Assembly (NCBI GenBank): GCA_002803225.1 | Contig: NXFV01001556.1 | Span: 1-64,000, forward strand | Reading direction: 5' to 3' | Length of the DNA stretch: 64,000 nucleotides | DNA from: Gamarada debralockiae | Lineage: Eukaryota > Ascomycota > Leotiomycetes > Helotiales > Hyphodiscaceae | Part shown: piece after piece, positions 47,822 through 60,462 of the stretch | How positions within the stretch are numbered: the stretch's first letter is position 1 | Layout of the letters: the number at the start of each line of letters is the position of its first letter | Made by a program: the position numbers and the translations under genes | Notes under the pieces: generated by a model | The model's database searches: none | What the model was told of the DNA's origin: nothing | The model's input: only the letters and a program-made list of their open reading frames with translations

Positions 47822-48689
47822 CTACGCTTCCGGAGATAGGGATGCAGATGCAGTAGATGGGAGTGTTTCCGCCGTAGAACCAATAGGCATGGCATCCAGA
47901 GGAATCTTCCTTCTGGGTCTCTTCAACTCCTCCATTGTGATGCCATCAAGTTTTGTAATACCAACAACAGGCGGATCCCCCTTCTTAACGAATTCATACT
48001 GGCCTGTAAAATCATATAATCAGCACATCGGTCCTTCAAAATGATCAAGCAACACTGACCTGGCATCTTGTTTCCTGCCAATCTAAATGCATCTCGTACA
48101 ACCTTCTCATGTAGATCTCCCTTCAACTCAAAAATAATCTTGCTGACAGCAATTCTAGATGCCCAGTGATCGAAGGAACCTTTTCCTTTACCCATGCGGA
48201 CCTAGACGCAGGTTAATCCCATGCTCCTTCCACCGAAACAAGCTCGGGTCGTACCTCATTACCACTGCTATACACCCCAATACTGGCACACACCCTCGTA
48301 TACAACCGATATCTCATCCCCTTTAGTCGCACCTTGATAGCCTCCTCCCCAATCTTCAATTGAGCAGCACTAACACGACGATGGTGATCGCACATCCTTA
48401 GCCCATAATCTCCCCAGACTACCGTCGTCCCTCTCGATGAACCGCCCGTTGGCACACGAGGTCTTCCCTTTCTTGACCGCTTCTTCTCTGGCATGGTTGG
48501 CAGAAGCCAATTCCCAGCATTTACCGCTGTGCTGGAGAATGGACGGCGGGATATGGAGGCATTTTTTGAGTTCGAAACTCTGCTGCTCGATGGCCAGGAA
48601 AGGAGGGTGCTGAGGGGTCGAAGGGGAGTTGAGGATAGTGAAAGCCTCTCGAATTGAGCTGTGAAGCTCGGAATACTCCGAAGTTTCAT
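47822..48689 (-). CDS. MRPL16: Mitochondrial ribosomal protein uL16m
   Basis: Large-subunit mitoribosomal protein. Exons 48255-48689, 48060-48201 and 47822-48003 (minus), 252 residues. The N-terminus is a Ser/Arg-rich mitochondrial presequence ([20 protein letters not shown]). The L16 core follows: [21 protein letters not shown], then [13 protein letters not shown] [19 protein letters not shown], and [20 protein letters not shown] with KMPGQYEFV. The C-terminal extension is acidic and Ser-rich. Exon phases 0 and 1 agree. Confidence 0.93.
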
Positions 48690-48955
48690 GGTTGTGATGT
48701 TACGGTTGAATTCAAGCTCTCAGGATGTCGAGCTCTAGGAGGATGGAAAATGTGGTGGCCTTGTCGCCTCAGTCATAAATTCAATTTAGTCGCGGTCTCG
48801 CGTCGGGAAGTCGCGTTCGTTCCATCATCATTCTTGCAGTTTTGTTTGGAATTCAGCGATTCACAGTAACGAACAAAAATGTCGAATTTCTATACATTTT
48901 GATATTCTGTACGCAAATTCGAAGTGCAAATCGTTCAAGTAATAAATCTGCCACA

Positions 48956-51900
48956 ATGCCCGCAGATATCCGAAGTTTCTTTGGCGGCAAGACTTCAACT
49001 CCAATCCGGGAGAAGGACAAGGAGATTAAGAAGGAAGATGATTCTAAGAAGAAGAGAAGCAGTAAGACATATTGTGCATCTATGCTTCTAGGTGCTGAGT
49101 TTGTCTAGGAAGCCGTAAGATCATCGATGACAGCGACGACGATGAACCCACCCCGCAGTAAGTTGGTACCCTCTCAACGGGATGTTCATTTACTGAAGCT
49201 CGTTAGATCTAAGAAAGCAACGCCCAAAGTTGCTCCGAAAAAGCCAATGTATATCTTGTCTCTGTCTATCTCACGCCAATCATATCCTAACCTTTTGGGA
49301 ACAGAAAGCAGGAATCTCCCAAAGGCCAAGAAACTACCACTGCAGATTACTTTGCATCAAGTAGCAAGCCCAAACCTGCGAAATCGACCCCAACCAAGTC
49401 CAAAGCTGCACCCGCTGAAACGAATGGCCGATCGTCTGCTCGAAAGAAGACTACAACCTCATACAACGAGCACAAGGATGATGATGATTTGGCTTTCCTA
49501 GATGATGGTGAGGATGCCGGAGACGATATTTTCGCTGCAGATGTCAATAAGGGACACAGACGGAAGGACGATGACTACGTGGAGGTTGACAGCGATGATG
49601 AGGCTGTACCACAGCCAAAGAAGGTTATCACGAAGGGGAAATCCACATCGAGAAAAAAGAGCCAAGATGTTGATATGAAAGACGTCAGCGACAGCGCTTC
49701 TTTTGTGATGGTGGATGATGATGACGATGTTATGGCTATCGATAAGCCAGCAAAATCCAGCAAGAAGCGGAAGTCTGTTGATTTGGAATCTGACTCTGAA
49801 GAAGAGGACTTTATACTACAGATCAAGTCGGTAAAGGGCAAATCTGCGAAACCACCTCCTGCCAAGAAACCACGAGCTCCTACAAAGAAAGCCCCTGTGG
49901 CCGAAAGTGATGGAATAAAGGCAATTCTCGACAGCATCCCTACAGTTCGAGCACCTACTCCTCCACCAAAAGATCCGAATGCGAAGTTCAACTGGAAAGC
50001 GGGTGCTGGTGGAGGAAATGCAGGACCTCCTCCTGCATCAGGAGCGAAGGAGATACCGGAGGGTGCGGAGAACTGTCTGGCTGGAATGACGTTCGTATTC
50101 ACGGGGTTGTTGGAGTCCATCTCTAGGGATGAAGGTCAAGAGTTGGTGAAGCGCTATGGAGGCAAAGTCACGACTGGACCAAGTAGCAAGACTACGTTTG
50201 TCGTCCTTGGGTCAGATGCCGGCCCAGCCAAGCTCAGGAAAATCCAAGAATTGAACATCAAGACTATCAATGAAGATGGATTATTTGAGCTCATCCGACG
50301 ATTCCCTGCCAATGGCGGAGATGGCAAAGCTGCCGAGAAGAATAACGAAAAGAAGAAGGCTGAGATGGAAAAGATTAAGAAGGAGGCCGAGGCAATGGAA
50401 GCAGAAGAGCGAAGAAAGGCCAAGGAAGCCGAAATCGCTGAGAAGGAGGCCCAGAAGCAGGCTGCTCTGAAAGGCTCCGCTCCCCCTCCACCGGTTCGCA
50501 AACCACCACCTTCAACCTCCCAACTATGGACAAGCAAATATGCACCCACGGCCATGAATCAGATATGCGGCAATAAAGGACAAGTCGAGAAGATCCAGGC
50601 CTGGCTCAAAGGTTGGCAGAAGGCCCATAAATATGATTTCCAAAAGAAAGGCGCCGATGGACTTGGTGGCTACCGAGCAATCATTATTCATGGTCCACCA
50701 GGTATTGGAAAGACCACAGCCGCACATCTCGCTGCAAAACTTGCAGGCTACGATGTTCTTGAGAGCAATGCCAGTGATACACGAAGCAAGAAAATGGTTG
50801 AGTCTGGCCTGGGCGATGTTCTCAACAACAGCTCCCTTCTGGGGTACTTTGCAGGAGATGGCAAACAAGTCGACACCACAAAGAAGAACATTGTCCTCAT
50901 AATGGACGAGGTAGACGGAATGTCTGCTGGAGACCGTGGAGGTGTTGGAGCTCTTGCAAAGATCTGCAAGAAGACCGACATTCCTATGATCTTGATTTGC
51001 AATGAGCGAAAGCAGCCAAAGATGAAGCCCTTCGATTTCGTCACGTTCGATATTCCATTCCGTCGTCCAACTGTTGAAATGATTCGATCTCGGATTGCTA
51101 CTATCTGCCACAGAGAAGGCCTTAAACTCTCAATGCAAGTTATTGATGCTCTCATTGAAGGCAGCAACAAGGACATTCGACAAATTATCAACATGATCTC
51201 CACTGCAAAGCTTGATCAGGATGCAATGGACTTCGACCAGGGCAAGTCCATGTCCAAGGCATGGGAAAAGCACGTAGTTCTGAAGCCTTGGGACATCTGT
51301 CACAAATTGCTTGGTGGTGGAATGTTCCATCCAAGTAGCAAGGCGACTCTTAACGACAAGATCGAGCTCTATTTCAACGACCATGAATTCAGCTATTTGA
51401 TGATCCAAGAAAATTACCTCAGCACGAAGCCAATCCTCGCCCAAAACGCCGGCTCTCAACGGGAAGAAAAACTGAAAGCGTTGCAACTCGCAGACAAAGC
51501 CGCTGAGAGCATCAGTGATGGAGACTTAGTCGATCGGATGATCCACGGCTCACAACAGCAATGGAGCCTGATGCCCACACACGCGGTCTTCAGCGCAGTG
51601 AGACCCGCCAGCTTCGTATCCGGCATGATGAGTGGACAGACGGCCTTCACCTCATGGCTCGGAAATAACAGCAAGATGGGCAAGCTCACTCGATATGTGA
51701 AGGAGATCCAATCACATATGCGCCTTCGATCATCTGGTGATCGTCACGAGATTCGCGAACAGTACCTTCCTGTTCTATGGACACAGCTGATCAAGAGAAT
51801 GGAGGATGAGGGCAAGTCTTGTGTGGATGAGGTTATTGATCTGATGGACTCCTATTTCTTGACGAGAGATGATTTTGACTATATCATGGAGCTGGGACTT

Positions 51901-52356
51901 GGCCCTCAAGATCAAGAGGGAGTGAAATTGGAGACGCAGACTAAGGCTACTTTCACCAGACTGTAAGCCACTCCTCCGTCTTTTCCTAGAAAATTCTTTG
52001 CTGACACCTTTAGGTACAACTCCCGAACCCACCCCCTACCCTTCATGAAAGCCAGCAACGTTGTTGCTCCAGCTAAGGCAGCATTCGCGAAGCCGGATCT
52101 TGAAGAAGCGTTGGAGGAAGAAGACGACGGGGAGGAGGTTGTTGAGGTTAAGGCAGAGGAAGATGAAACTGATCTTTTGAAGGATAAGTATATCAAGCAG
52201 CCGAAGGTTAAGAAGGCAGCTGCAGGCAAGAAGACTGCGGGAAAGAAGAAGGCTGCGAAGGATGAAGATGATGAGGATGAAGACGATTCGGAGGAAGATG
52301 TTAAGCCGAAAAAGGGTAAGGGTAAGGCTGCTGCTAAAGGAAAGGGAAAGAAGTGA
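48956..52356 (+). CDS. RFC1: Replication factor C large subunit (RFC1)
   Basis: Large subunit of the clamp loader that places PCNA on primer ends. Exons 48956-49061, 49109-49157, 49207-49248, 49305-51962 and 52014-52356 encode 1065 residues. The N-terminus has a PIP-like IRSFFGG motif, then a charged, disordered region. A BRCT domain covers about 315-400 (LAGMTFVFTGLLESISRDEG; FVVLGSDAGPAKLRKIQ). A Glu/Lys-rich coiled segment leads to the AAA+ module: LWTSKYAPTAMNQICGN, Walker A GPPGIGKTT (about 530), Walker B VLIMDEVDGM, and SNASDTRSKK. The RFC1 C-terminal domain follows, ending in a Lys-rich, acidic nuclear tail. Early exons are tiny. Confidence 0.97.
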
Positions 52357-52740
52357 TGAGTCGTCATTATGTGGTGTATGGGTACATACGGTATGGCATA
52401 TGTTAGTCGGCATTTTGAGGCATGGAGGACGGAGGTCGAGATCACTTGCTACTTACTTGTTACGAAGACAATTATCGGTAGCTAGCCATACAATGCACAG
52501 CCTGATTCTGATACATTTCCACCCTTTGGTAACAGACTTGGGATTTTGACCTCTTCTTACTTTCTTCGTCTTTACGACCCCAATCGCAAGCGTAATTTGC
52601 CAAGTGGCATGCATACACCGGGCTGGTCGCCGCGAGTCACAAGTGGAGGGAATGCTGGAGGAGTACATCTTACTCGCTCATTCATCTTTTGTGAGAGAAA
52701 CGATACAATCCATTTTTTGAACTGCTGGAATGGACAATTT
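52357..52740. other. Convergent 3' spacer between RFC1 and GH51
   Basis: Only 3' untranslated sequence expected; no other feature seen. Confidence 0.5.
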
Positions 52741-54695
52741 TTACTCCCCGCTCCAAGCCAATTTCCTGGTGTCAAATCGAGTACCCTCATCCTTCGATAC
52801 TTCAGTAATCTTCTTACCGGTTGACCATCTCAACATGGTCATAGAGTGTTTTGGGAACTTGAACTTTCCTTGCCCATCCCACTTGCTCTCCTTCACGCTT
52901 ACTTCCTCCTTACCCTCAGCATTCACAGCTTTGACACCCGGTCCAGTGACAGTGTAAACTTCCACCTCTTTGCCAGCTCCCGTCAGGTCAACGTCAAAAT
53001 CCTCCTTCTCGCTGATATTGACAACCACCAGACTTAACACTCCCTTTTCATTCACACAAGCACTAACATCCAACAAACTCGCCCCCTGCTCCAAAACTCC
53101 CTGAAGCCAAGCCGGCGCCGTGACTCCATCATAAGCTCCAGCCCTAACATGCACACTCACCGTCCAGCCTCTCATATACTTGCTGAAAAGTAGCAAAGGC
53201 CACCAAGTAGCTTGCTTCACAATCCCACTCTTTGTCGTCATCAGAGGACTAATAACATTGACTGTCTGCGCGATGTTGGCCATTCCCACCCACCTACTCT
53301 GTCTCACAAACACATTCAGCCAAACTCCCACAGCCAAAGCATCAGAAAGCGTATACAGCTCCTCAGCACCTTGCTCGCCAGGTGCTCGGACTGGATCCCA
53401 GACATTCCACTCATCGAAGCAAATTTTCGTCTTCGAGACGCTGGGGGGGATGTTGTTCTCGATACGAGCGATGTCGATTAGTGCTGCTGCGCTTTCGATT
53501 GCTCGCTCGGCGGAAAGAGGTGCCGTGACATTTGAGAGGTGGGAGGGTCCGCTGGTGTAAATGTGGATGCTGTGCATGTCCACATACGGGACACAAGCCT
53601 TGAGAACTTTGTAGTCCCATGTTGCATGGCCTGTCTCTCCACAGAGAATGAGGCAGAGGTTTGGATCAAGGAGGCGGAGGGCTTTCGCCCACTGTGCGGC
53701 TTGCTTGGAGTAGTCTTCTGCCGTCATTTGGCCGACTTGCCAGGGTCCCCACATCTGGTGTATGATTAGCACGTGCCTGGATACTGTGGCGCCGGAGATG
53801 GAAGACTGGCCTCGTTGCCCAGAGCCCAGTACTTGATATTGTAAGGCTCCTCTCTACCATTCTTCCTTCTCAGATTGGCATAGTAAGTATTCCTTGTCCC
53901 GTTACAATATTCTACCCAAGCCAGCGCTTCATCCAGAGTTCCGGTTCCGAAATTGAGACAGAAGTACGGCTCAACTCTCTTCTCTCTCCCTTCGCTTAAG
54001 ACACCCAGCCAGTGCATGAATTCATCAGTCCCTGTATTTCCGCTCAGAATTCAAGACCAAAACCTTCGATAAAATAACTTACCAAACTCATTGGTCTCAG
54101 TCCCCAACCAAGCTAACTCTGGACGAGCAGGTCGATTTTCCTTGGGCCCAATTCCATCTTGCCAATGGTAGGTAGCTACGAAGTTTCCTCCTGGGTACCG
54201 AATAACGGGTATGTCAAGCTCTCGGAGTGCTGTAAGAACATCGGTACGGTATCCATGGGTATCTGAGACGGGATTTCCGGGGTCGTAGATTCCTCCATAT
54301 ATACAGCGTCCCATATGTCTGGACAATGGTGTTACTTTATGCAAGAGAAGCTTGAGACCTGACTCAAAAAACAAAAGAGGCAGGAAAATGATCTGGGACA
54401 ACTTGTCCCATCATAATACATCACGGGTCGACTACTCGGAGTTCATAACAGCCACGGATTTGACGAAGTTCTCGCCACAAAAATTGTTTGCTCTTGAAAG
54501 CGGCGATAGTGCTGGCAGAAATGAGATTCTACTCACTCCATGAATCCGCCATAGATCATAGGATCTGTTCAACACAGTCAGAATTTCAAGATTTCTCTCA
54601 ATGGTAGGGTGAATACCAATCTTCGACAGCCTCCTAGAGACATCGACATCGATTGAAGGGGTTTCGCCTTCAGGAATTCTCGTGAAGGTCGTCAT
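52741..54695 (-). CDS. GH51 alpha-L-arabinofuranosidase, intracellular type
   Basis: Removes terminal arabinofuranosyl groups from arabinan or arabinoxylan oligosaccharides. Five exons (minus): 54617-54695, a 28-base exon 54537-54564, 54083-54318, 53811-54031 and 52741-53754; 525 residues. Family marks are [51 protein letters not shown] with acid/base Glu188, MWGPWQVGQMTAEDY, HIYTSGPSH, and CFDEWNVWD with nucleophile Glu303. There is no signal peptide, so it probably acts inside the cell on imported oligosaccharides. Intron 4 seems to be GC-AG (53755-53810), forced by reading phase. It is divergent from a sugar transporter across a shared control region. Confidence 0.93.
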
Positions 54696-55385
54696 ACTGA
54701 GGATATTACTTCCTGAGCGAGTGCGTGATGATCACGGAATCCAGTCAGAAGCAGATCTGCCTCTGAAGTCCAAAGATCAGTTCCCGAATCAGGCCAAATC
54801 CCACCGGAACACATGATCCCGCAAAAACTGATTTGATAGTGGGACATTTCCATGACAAGGTTGATCTTCCATACTGGGTTCCCCTTCCATCTGCACTGCG
54901 CGCTGTGATTGGTGCGCATATAATTTAGTCCAAGTGACTGGACGGAATAATTGATTTCACCGTACACTTGACGTCCTCGCTTGACGTTCCCCACACTTCA
55001 CCTCCAACAGATCTAGACCTCATGATTGGCGACCGATGATCGTTGCCGAGGAGTTGAGGGACTGACTTCAGAGGCATTGATGCTGAGATGGCAAGTCGCC
55101 GCAGCGGCTGGCATATGCGTTCCAATGAGATCCTTTATGGCTTGGCCCCCTTGTTTGATGGGAATCAAGCTCTGGGAAACTGGCAAGTGAACAACTGTGC
55201 GTTTCATATGGAGCTATCATGGAATTCGAAGCTACCCCGGTCCCCCCGCATGTCAATCAGTGATTCCTTGTAATAGGCGAATCCGGATATTTTATAAATT
55301 GTTGATCGTTCCCGATTGAAAGCTTAATTGCAGATTCTCTTGACCCTCTTTTGCATTGTAAAACGAGCAGAATCATCAATTCAAA
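54696..55385. promoter_or_regulatory. Shared divergent promoter of GH51 and sugar transporter
   Basis: A 690-base region between two divergent carbohydrate genes. On the transporter side two CreA-type sites (5'-SYGGRG-3', seen on this strand as CCCCGG at 55235-55240 and CCCCGC at 55244-55249) lie within 15 bases. A TATA-like TATAAAT sits at 55293-55299, about 90 bases before the ATG. A CCAAT box on the minus strand (ATTGG) lies near 54909-54913. Carbon-catabolite repression of one or both genes is a reasonable inference. I did not find a clear XlnR- or AraR-type site. Confidence 0.55.
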
Positions 55386-57459
55386 ATGGTGCTTAAACCG
55401 AAGGTTTACCAGGTTAGTTTTCTTGAATTCTTCTGCGAATAGTCTAACTTCGAGTCCAGTTCCTTGTGGGCGTGTTCGCCTCCCTTGGATCCGTTCTGTT
55501 TGGATATGATCTCGGTAAGTTAGCTAGAATTTGGATCGTCCCTGCCAAGTTGGATCATGGGCTAAGAACAAAATTCAGGTGTGATTGCTGAAGTCATTGC
55601 TTCTTCCTCATTCATCAGCTTTTTCAACAACCCGACTCCCAATCAAACGTGCGTCTCTCTGAAGAAGCCCAATCCAAAATACTGATGTGTGGCAGTGGTA
55701 TTGTCGTGTCTTTCTTCACAGGGGGTGCCTTCTGCGGAGCAGGCCTTGCAGGTCCAGTAGGCGATAGACTTGGTCGAAGATGGACAATTATGATCGGATC
55801 TATAATTTATCTCCTTGGTGGTGGTCTCCAGACTGGCGCTCAAAATTTGAATTACCTCTGGGCCGGACGCTGGCTTGCAGGACTCGGTGTTGGATTCTTG
55901 GTTATGATCAGTAAGTCCAAGCCCCTGCCCTAAACCTTCACATCAGTGAAACTGCTTTTACTATATATTCATGGGGGAAGGATCCGTGGATCCGTGGATC
56001 CGTGGTTTTATTCAGTAACGAACATGACACTAATCCTTCTGTAGTCCCCATTTACCAATCGGAAATTTCCCACCCGTCAATTAGAGGACGTATAACTGCC
56101 CTCCAGCAATTCATGTTGGGCATTGGAGCCTTCGTTGCTGGATGGGTTTCGTATGGAACCTTTGTTGGATTGAAGACAACTGCGCAGTGGCGTGTACCGC
56201 TTGGGATCCAGATGATTCCTGCTATCTTCCTCGGCAAGTCTGATCCAGAGAAGAAAATGGAACGATTCCTAACAACCTCATTATAGCTGCCTTAATCTTA
56301 ATCTTCCCTGAAAGCCCACGGTATGTAATGATTGTTTCTTATTCTGCCTCCTGGAGCTAATTTTTTTTTCTTTCTAGTTGGCTCATCGACAACAACCGCC
56401 CAGATGAAGGCCTCAAGACTCTCGCAAGACTCCACAGCCACGGCGATGTCAACGACCCCTGGGTCCGAGCTGAGTATGATCAAATCCAAGAATCTATTAC
56501 CTTCGAGCACGAGCATGAAGCCAAGTCATACTTTGAGCTCTTCACCAACCGATCTTCCTTCCGCCGCCTTCTCATAGCATGCACCCTGCAAGCTTCGATT
56601 CAAATGACTGGAGTTTCTGCCATTCAATACTACTCTACCACGATTTACGGTCAAATTGGCATCACCAAATCGAATACGCTCAAATATCAGGCTATCAACA
56701 ACATTATTGGCTTGCTTGGGGAGGCATGCTGTGTTTTGTTTATTGATAAGCTTGGGAGAAGACGTCCGTTGATTACTGGTAATCTTGTGAATATGGTAAT
56801 ACCCTCAAATTGCTTCTACTACTCTTTCATTGTCACCCGCTGATATTGGATTTTTACAGGTCTGTTTCCTTATTGCGTGCGTCTTGATCGCTGAATTTCC
56901 ACCTGGATCCACGAACAACCACGCAGCTTCCTGGGGTTTCATCATCATGTAAGTTGCATTACTCTCAACATCCCATCTCCTTTCTAAATTACTCGACAGG
57001 ACCTGGCTCTACAACTTCTCCTTCTCCGCCACCTGTGGACCCCTATCCTGGATCATCCCCGCCGAAATCTTCGACACGCGCACGCGCTCTAAAGGCGTCT
57101 CCATCGCCACCATGGTTAGTTTCGCCTTCAATACGCTCATTGGGCAAGTCACCGACGTAGCTATGACGAACGTCGGTTACCGCTACTATTTCCTCTTTAT
57201 CATTTGCAACTTCACCAACGCTGTCTTCTTCTATCTGTTTTTGCCTGAGACGGCTCGCTTGCCGCTTGAGGAAATGAATTATCTGTTTACGAATGCGCCG
57301 TTTTTGGTTGCTGGACATGATAAGAACAAGTATAAGGCCGGCTATGCGGAGGATTTGGAGAGGAGGGCTTTGGAGATTAAGGAGAAGAGAGATGTTGTTG
57401 GGGAGGGGGAGGGGGAACATCATGAGGAGGTTGGGAAGACTGGGACACATGCACTCTGA
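55386..57459 (+). CDS. MFS sugar transporter next to GH51
   Basis: Twelve-helix sugar:proton symporter. Nine exons: 55386-55412, 55460-55514, 55579-55648, 55696-55910, 56045-56233, 56287-56320, 56378-56795, 56860-56948 and 57000-57459; 518 residues. Motifs are SVLFGYDLGVIAEV, GDRLGRRWT, FPESPRWLIDNNRP after helix 6, QMTGVSAIQYYSTTIYGQ in helix 7, DKLGRRRPL, PLSWIIPAEIFDTRTRSKG, and PETARLPLEEMN. The intron 56234-56286 is GC-AG with a near-perfect GCAAGT donor; a GT alternative fails on phase. Divergence from an arabinofuranosidase suggests pentose or arabino-oligosaccharide uptake (inference). The C-terminal tail is Gly/Glu-rich. Confidence 0.95.
55981..56004 (+). repeat. 8-base tandem repeat in a transporter intron
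   Basis: GATCCGTG occurs three times in a row inside the intron between exons 4 and 5 (55911-56044). Likely a replication-slippage tract, useful as a strain marker. Confidence 0.9.
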
Positions 57460-58379
57460 TTTCGGAGGCTGGAGAGATGCAAATATTCGTTGGCGAAATG
57501 TGAAGGGGGAAGAGAAGGAGGAGGGGTATGGTGACGAGTGGTAGAGATGCGGTCGTTGTCTTTAGGTATGTGGAGGAGTACATATCAGCGAAACATAAGC
57601 AATAGGCCTTCGAAATTGAAGTTTTAGCATCCAGTAACCTCATGTTTTTGAGCCAACCGCGAGAACATTAATATTTCCTTGCAGAAGTTGAAATGCAGAT
57701 TCTGAAAGAATGGAAGGCTTTACAAGCGGTTTGAAAGGCGTTAGCCACTTCTGTTTAATTACGCCTTGAAAAGAGTCACCCAATCACCGAGAAAGCAAGA
57801 AACGGAGCGGAACAAACGAGAGAAAAGTGGGGAGAGCCTTGCCCTCACTCGCGTAGTTGCGTAGCCTGTTATGTTCTTGTAGGTTTTGCGGTATCAAGCA
57901 GTCAAACATTGGGTTCAAAGTGTTCCATTTAATTCTCATCGACATGTGTCTTTTGGATAGAGCCAGACTCCTCAAACTCCTCGGATTCTTGGCCTTATTC
58001 CATCTACTATGCAGTATCTTGGAGTAAACATCTCCTTCTGTTTTGACGCCAAGCTGGTACCTCATTCGAATCCTTGATATCTTCAACTTCCAACAATTTC
58101 GCCAGTCCGCACATTCCATCTCATTGTTGCGCAAACTGCCGTTCGACTCCAGTGAGTTGAATCGCTTTGATACCGTGTAGTTATCAGCCTCTCGAGACCT
58201 TCTTATCCACTTCTGGTTGACGTTCGCATGTGAGAGTCGAGTCGAACCTGGTCCCTTCAACTCATCACTGGCCTTATGGAAACGGCTGTTCATCATCCCT
58301 TTGCCGTATCTTATCCGAATCTTGATCCCTCGACTCGGTATTTCAATATCTATTCTAGCATCTCAAGAAGTCTCCTGTA
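57460..58379. other. Convergent spacer with one doubtful open frame
   Basis: Transporter and TBL1-like genes both end here. A minus-strand frame of 170 codons (57784-58296) is basic and resembles no family; it lies immediately past the TBL1-like stop and is probably 3' untranslated sequence. Nothing else seen. Confidence 0.4.
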
Positions 58380-60462
58380 TCACCGTCGAAAGTTAATCAC
58401 AGCCAACTATGCACAGTCAGTTTCTGAAGCCAGAGTGTAAGCGCAATACATACCTGACTGTTGACACCATAGGCAAGTTTCTGCCCATCAGCATCCCAAC
58501 ATAAGCAGTGTTGGTCCTCGTCGGCCACAGAGTCGTGGGATCGTGGTGTTTGCCATCCCGCTTCTGATCCCCGTATCCAGGTTGCTCGTGGTATATGGAC
58601 ATCATCAACTTTCCAAATCCAGATCTTCTCAACCGTGGCTCCAGCAATGAAGGCGCCGTCAGGAGTGAAGGCCAGAGCAACGACCGCCGAACCCATGGTC
58701 ATGGACGACTTCGACTTGGCAGGTGAACGAGCATTCCAGATACTAATAGCATAATCGTCGCCAGCCGATGCTAATAGCCGCTCAGCATCATCACTGAGTG
58801 GCGCGGAACCTTGATATGGTTGCCAGACAAGGGATGTAATCAATCCTTGGTGGGCATCAAATGATGAACGGCTTTGGCCTTGTTGGTCCCAAATCTGCAG
58901 AGTTGTTAGGTGGTGACAAAATGAAAGCTGGTTGGGAAAGCCTACATCAATCATGCCTGTGTCACTGGCTGTGGCAAGAAGTCGAGAATGAGGGTCAAAA
59001 GCAACCTTAGACAACATATGGCCATCGCGAGTCTCGTATTTCCTCAGTGGGGAGATTGCGCCCTCGCTGCAGTTGAAAGCTTGTAACATGTCGCCGCCGC
59101 AAAGGACAAATTCTTCATTGCTTGTCCATACGGCCTCCAGGTTTTGCTCGATTCCATTATGACCAGATAGAGAGTACTGCGTGCTTTCTTGTATCGTGGG
59201 TAGCCACACAGTGATGAGGATACCTCCAGTGACTGAGATTGGTGATAGGGCGAGTAGAAGTGTGTTTGTCGGATTCCACTGCAAGGAAATCACAGATGCT
59301 TCCAAGCCGCTGAATGAAGAAATTGACGTGCCTTCAAGGGTCCAAATGTCGACCTTGGCGGTGTTATCATCAATTGGCTCACTAGCAACAGCAATGAGCT
59401 TTCCGTCTGAAGTCCATGACAGACTGGTAACGTTGGTGGAAGAAGGCGCTCCTTCGTCAAGAAGACTTAGGTAGTGCGGGCATTGAGGCGAAGCTGGTTG
59501 GTCCGTCTCCATCTCATTGGAATTTAAATCGGGCGCCGTAGTCGTACGCGACAGAGTCCACATCCGTGCTAGCGCATCGGTACCCGCAACTGCCAAGATC
59601 GTGGGATCTTGGGGATTGAAATCGCACTGTAAAAGGACGGCATTCTTTGCTGATGAATCGTCCGAGAGATCTAGAAATGTCGTCTCAGAGCCAAGTTCGG
59701 TTACTTTCTCGATTTGCGTTCCTGTTTCCGGGCCAGTGGTGACCACGACCGGGGATGGGGCTTGCTCGGGAGATGGATAGGCGTTGCCATCACCATTTTG
59801 CTCTTCATCGACGTCCATCTCCATGGGAGATTTGGGAGTAGATTCGAATCCATTTTCGTAGCCATTGCTGAGTCGAGGGCGTTTTCCAACTTGTCCATTT
59901 TGAATTTGCTGCTGGTCATCATCCATGTGACGTTTCCGGACATTTTCGAAATCATCCTCGTCAATTGCAGGCCGCGGATGCGTCAACGGTCCGAAAAATC
60001 CACACACTGGCCCAACGACATCACGAGTTGTCTGGAAAAATCGTCAATCTCGAGCTGATGTATCTACATATTAGCTTGGATCTGATAGATTGTTACTTAC
60101 CCGTGCTGATTCTCTCTCACACGCATTGTACAAAAGACCTTTGTTCAAAACAGAAACTAGTGCATGATTCGTGACATGGGGCGCAAATGGTAGCTGTTGC
60201 GGATCACCAAGGTTCCACTCCTTTTGAAGTCGAGAAGCAGTCTCTCGATAATCTAGAGAACCCAGATCAGCCTTCCAAAATAGGATTTACGCATCAGAAA
60301 CGTTGCAAACATACCTGATTCTAGAAGATACCTGTGAAGTAACAATTGCCGTTAGCGAAGGCCAGTCCGGTACCTGAAAAGCCAAGGTGGTGGATCACGA
60401 GGAAACACGTACCTCCAGATCAGATAGTTGATCCTGTCGGAATCCAAAGGTTCCTTTGTCAT
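58380..60462 (-). CDS. LisH-WD40 protein, TBL1/Sif2-like
   Basis: Probable subunit of a Set3/HDAC-type corepressor complex, by similarity to TBL1 and Sif2. Six exons (minus): 60413-60462, a 17-base exon 60315-60331, 60101-60252, 58946-60031, 58454-58894 and 58380-58406; 590 residues. The N-terminal LisH motif reads SDRINYLIWRYLLESG then DYRETASRLQKEW, and is built from three exons. Acidic, low-complexity sequence follows, then WD40 repeats: AVAGTDALARMWTLSR, IAVASEPIDDNTAKVDIW, LLATASDTGMIDIWDQQ, LLASAGDDYAISIWN and FIAGATVEKIWIWKVDD. The last exon supplies LAVINFRR, replacing the read-through tail of the large frame. The 51-base intron at 58895-58945 is in frame and easily overlooked. Confidence 0.88.

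Noticed and set aside
57784..58296. 170-codon minus-strand open frame
   Set aside because: No family resemblance, basic low-information composition, and it lies directly in the expected 3' untranslated region of the TBL1-like gene.
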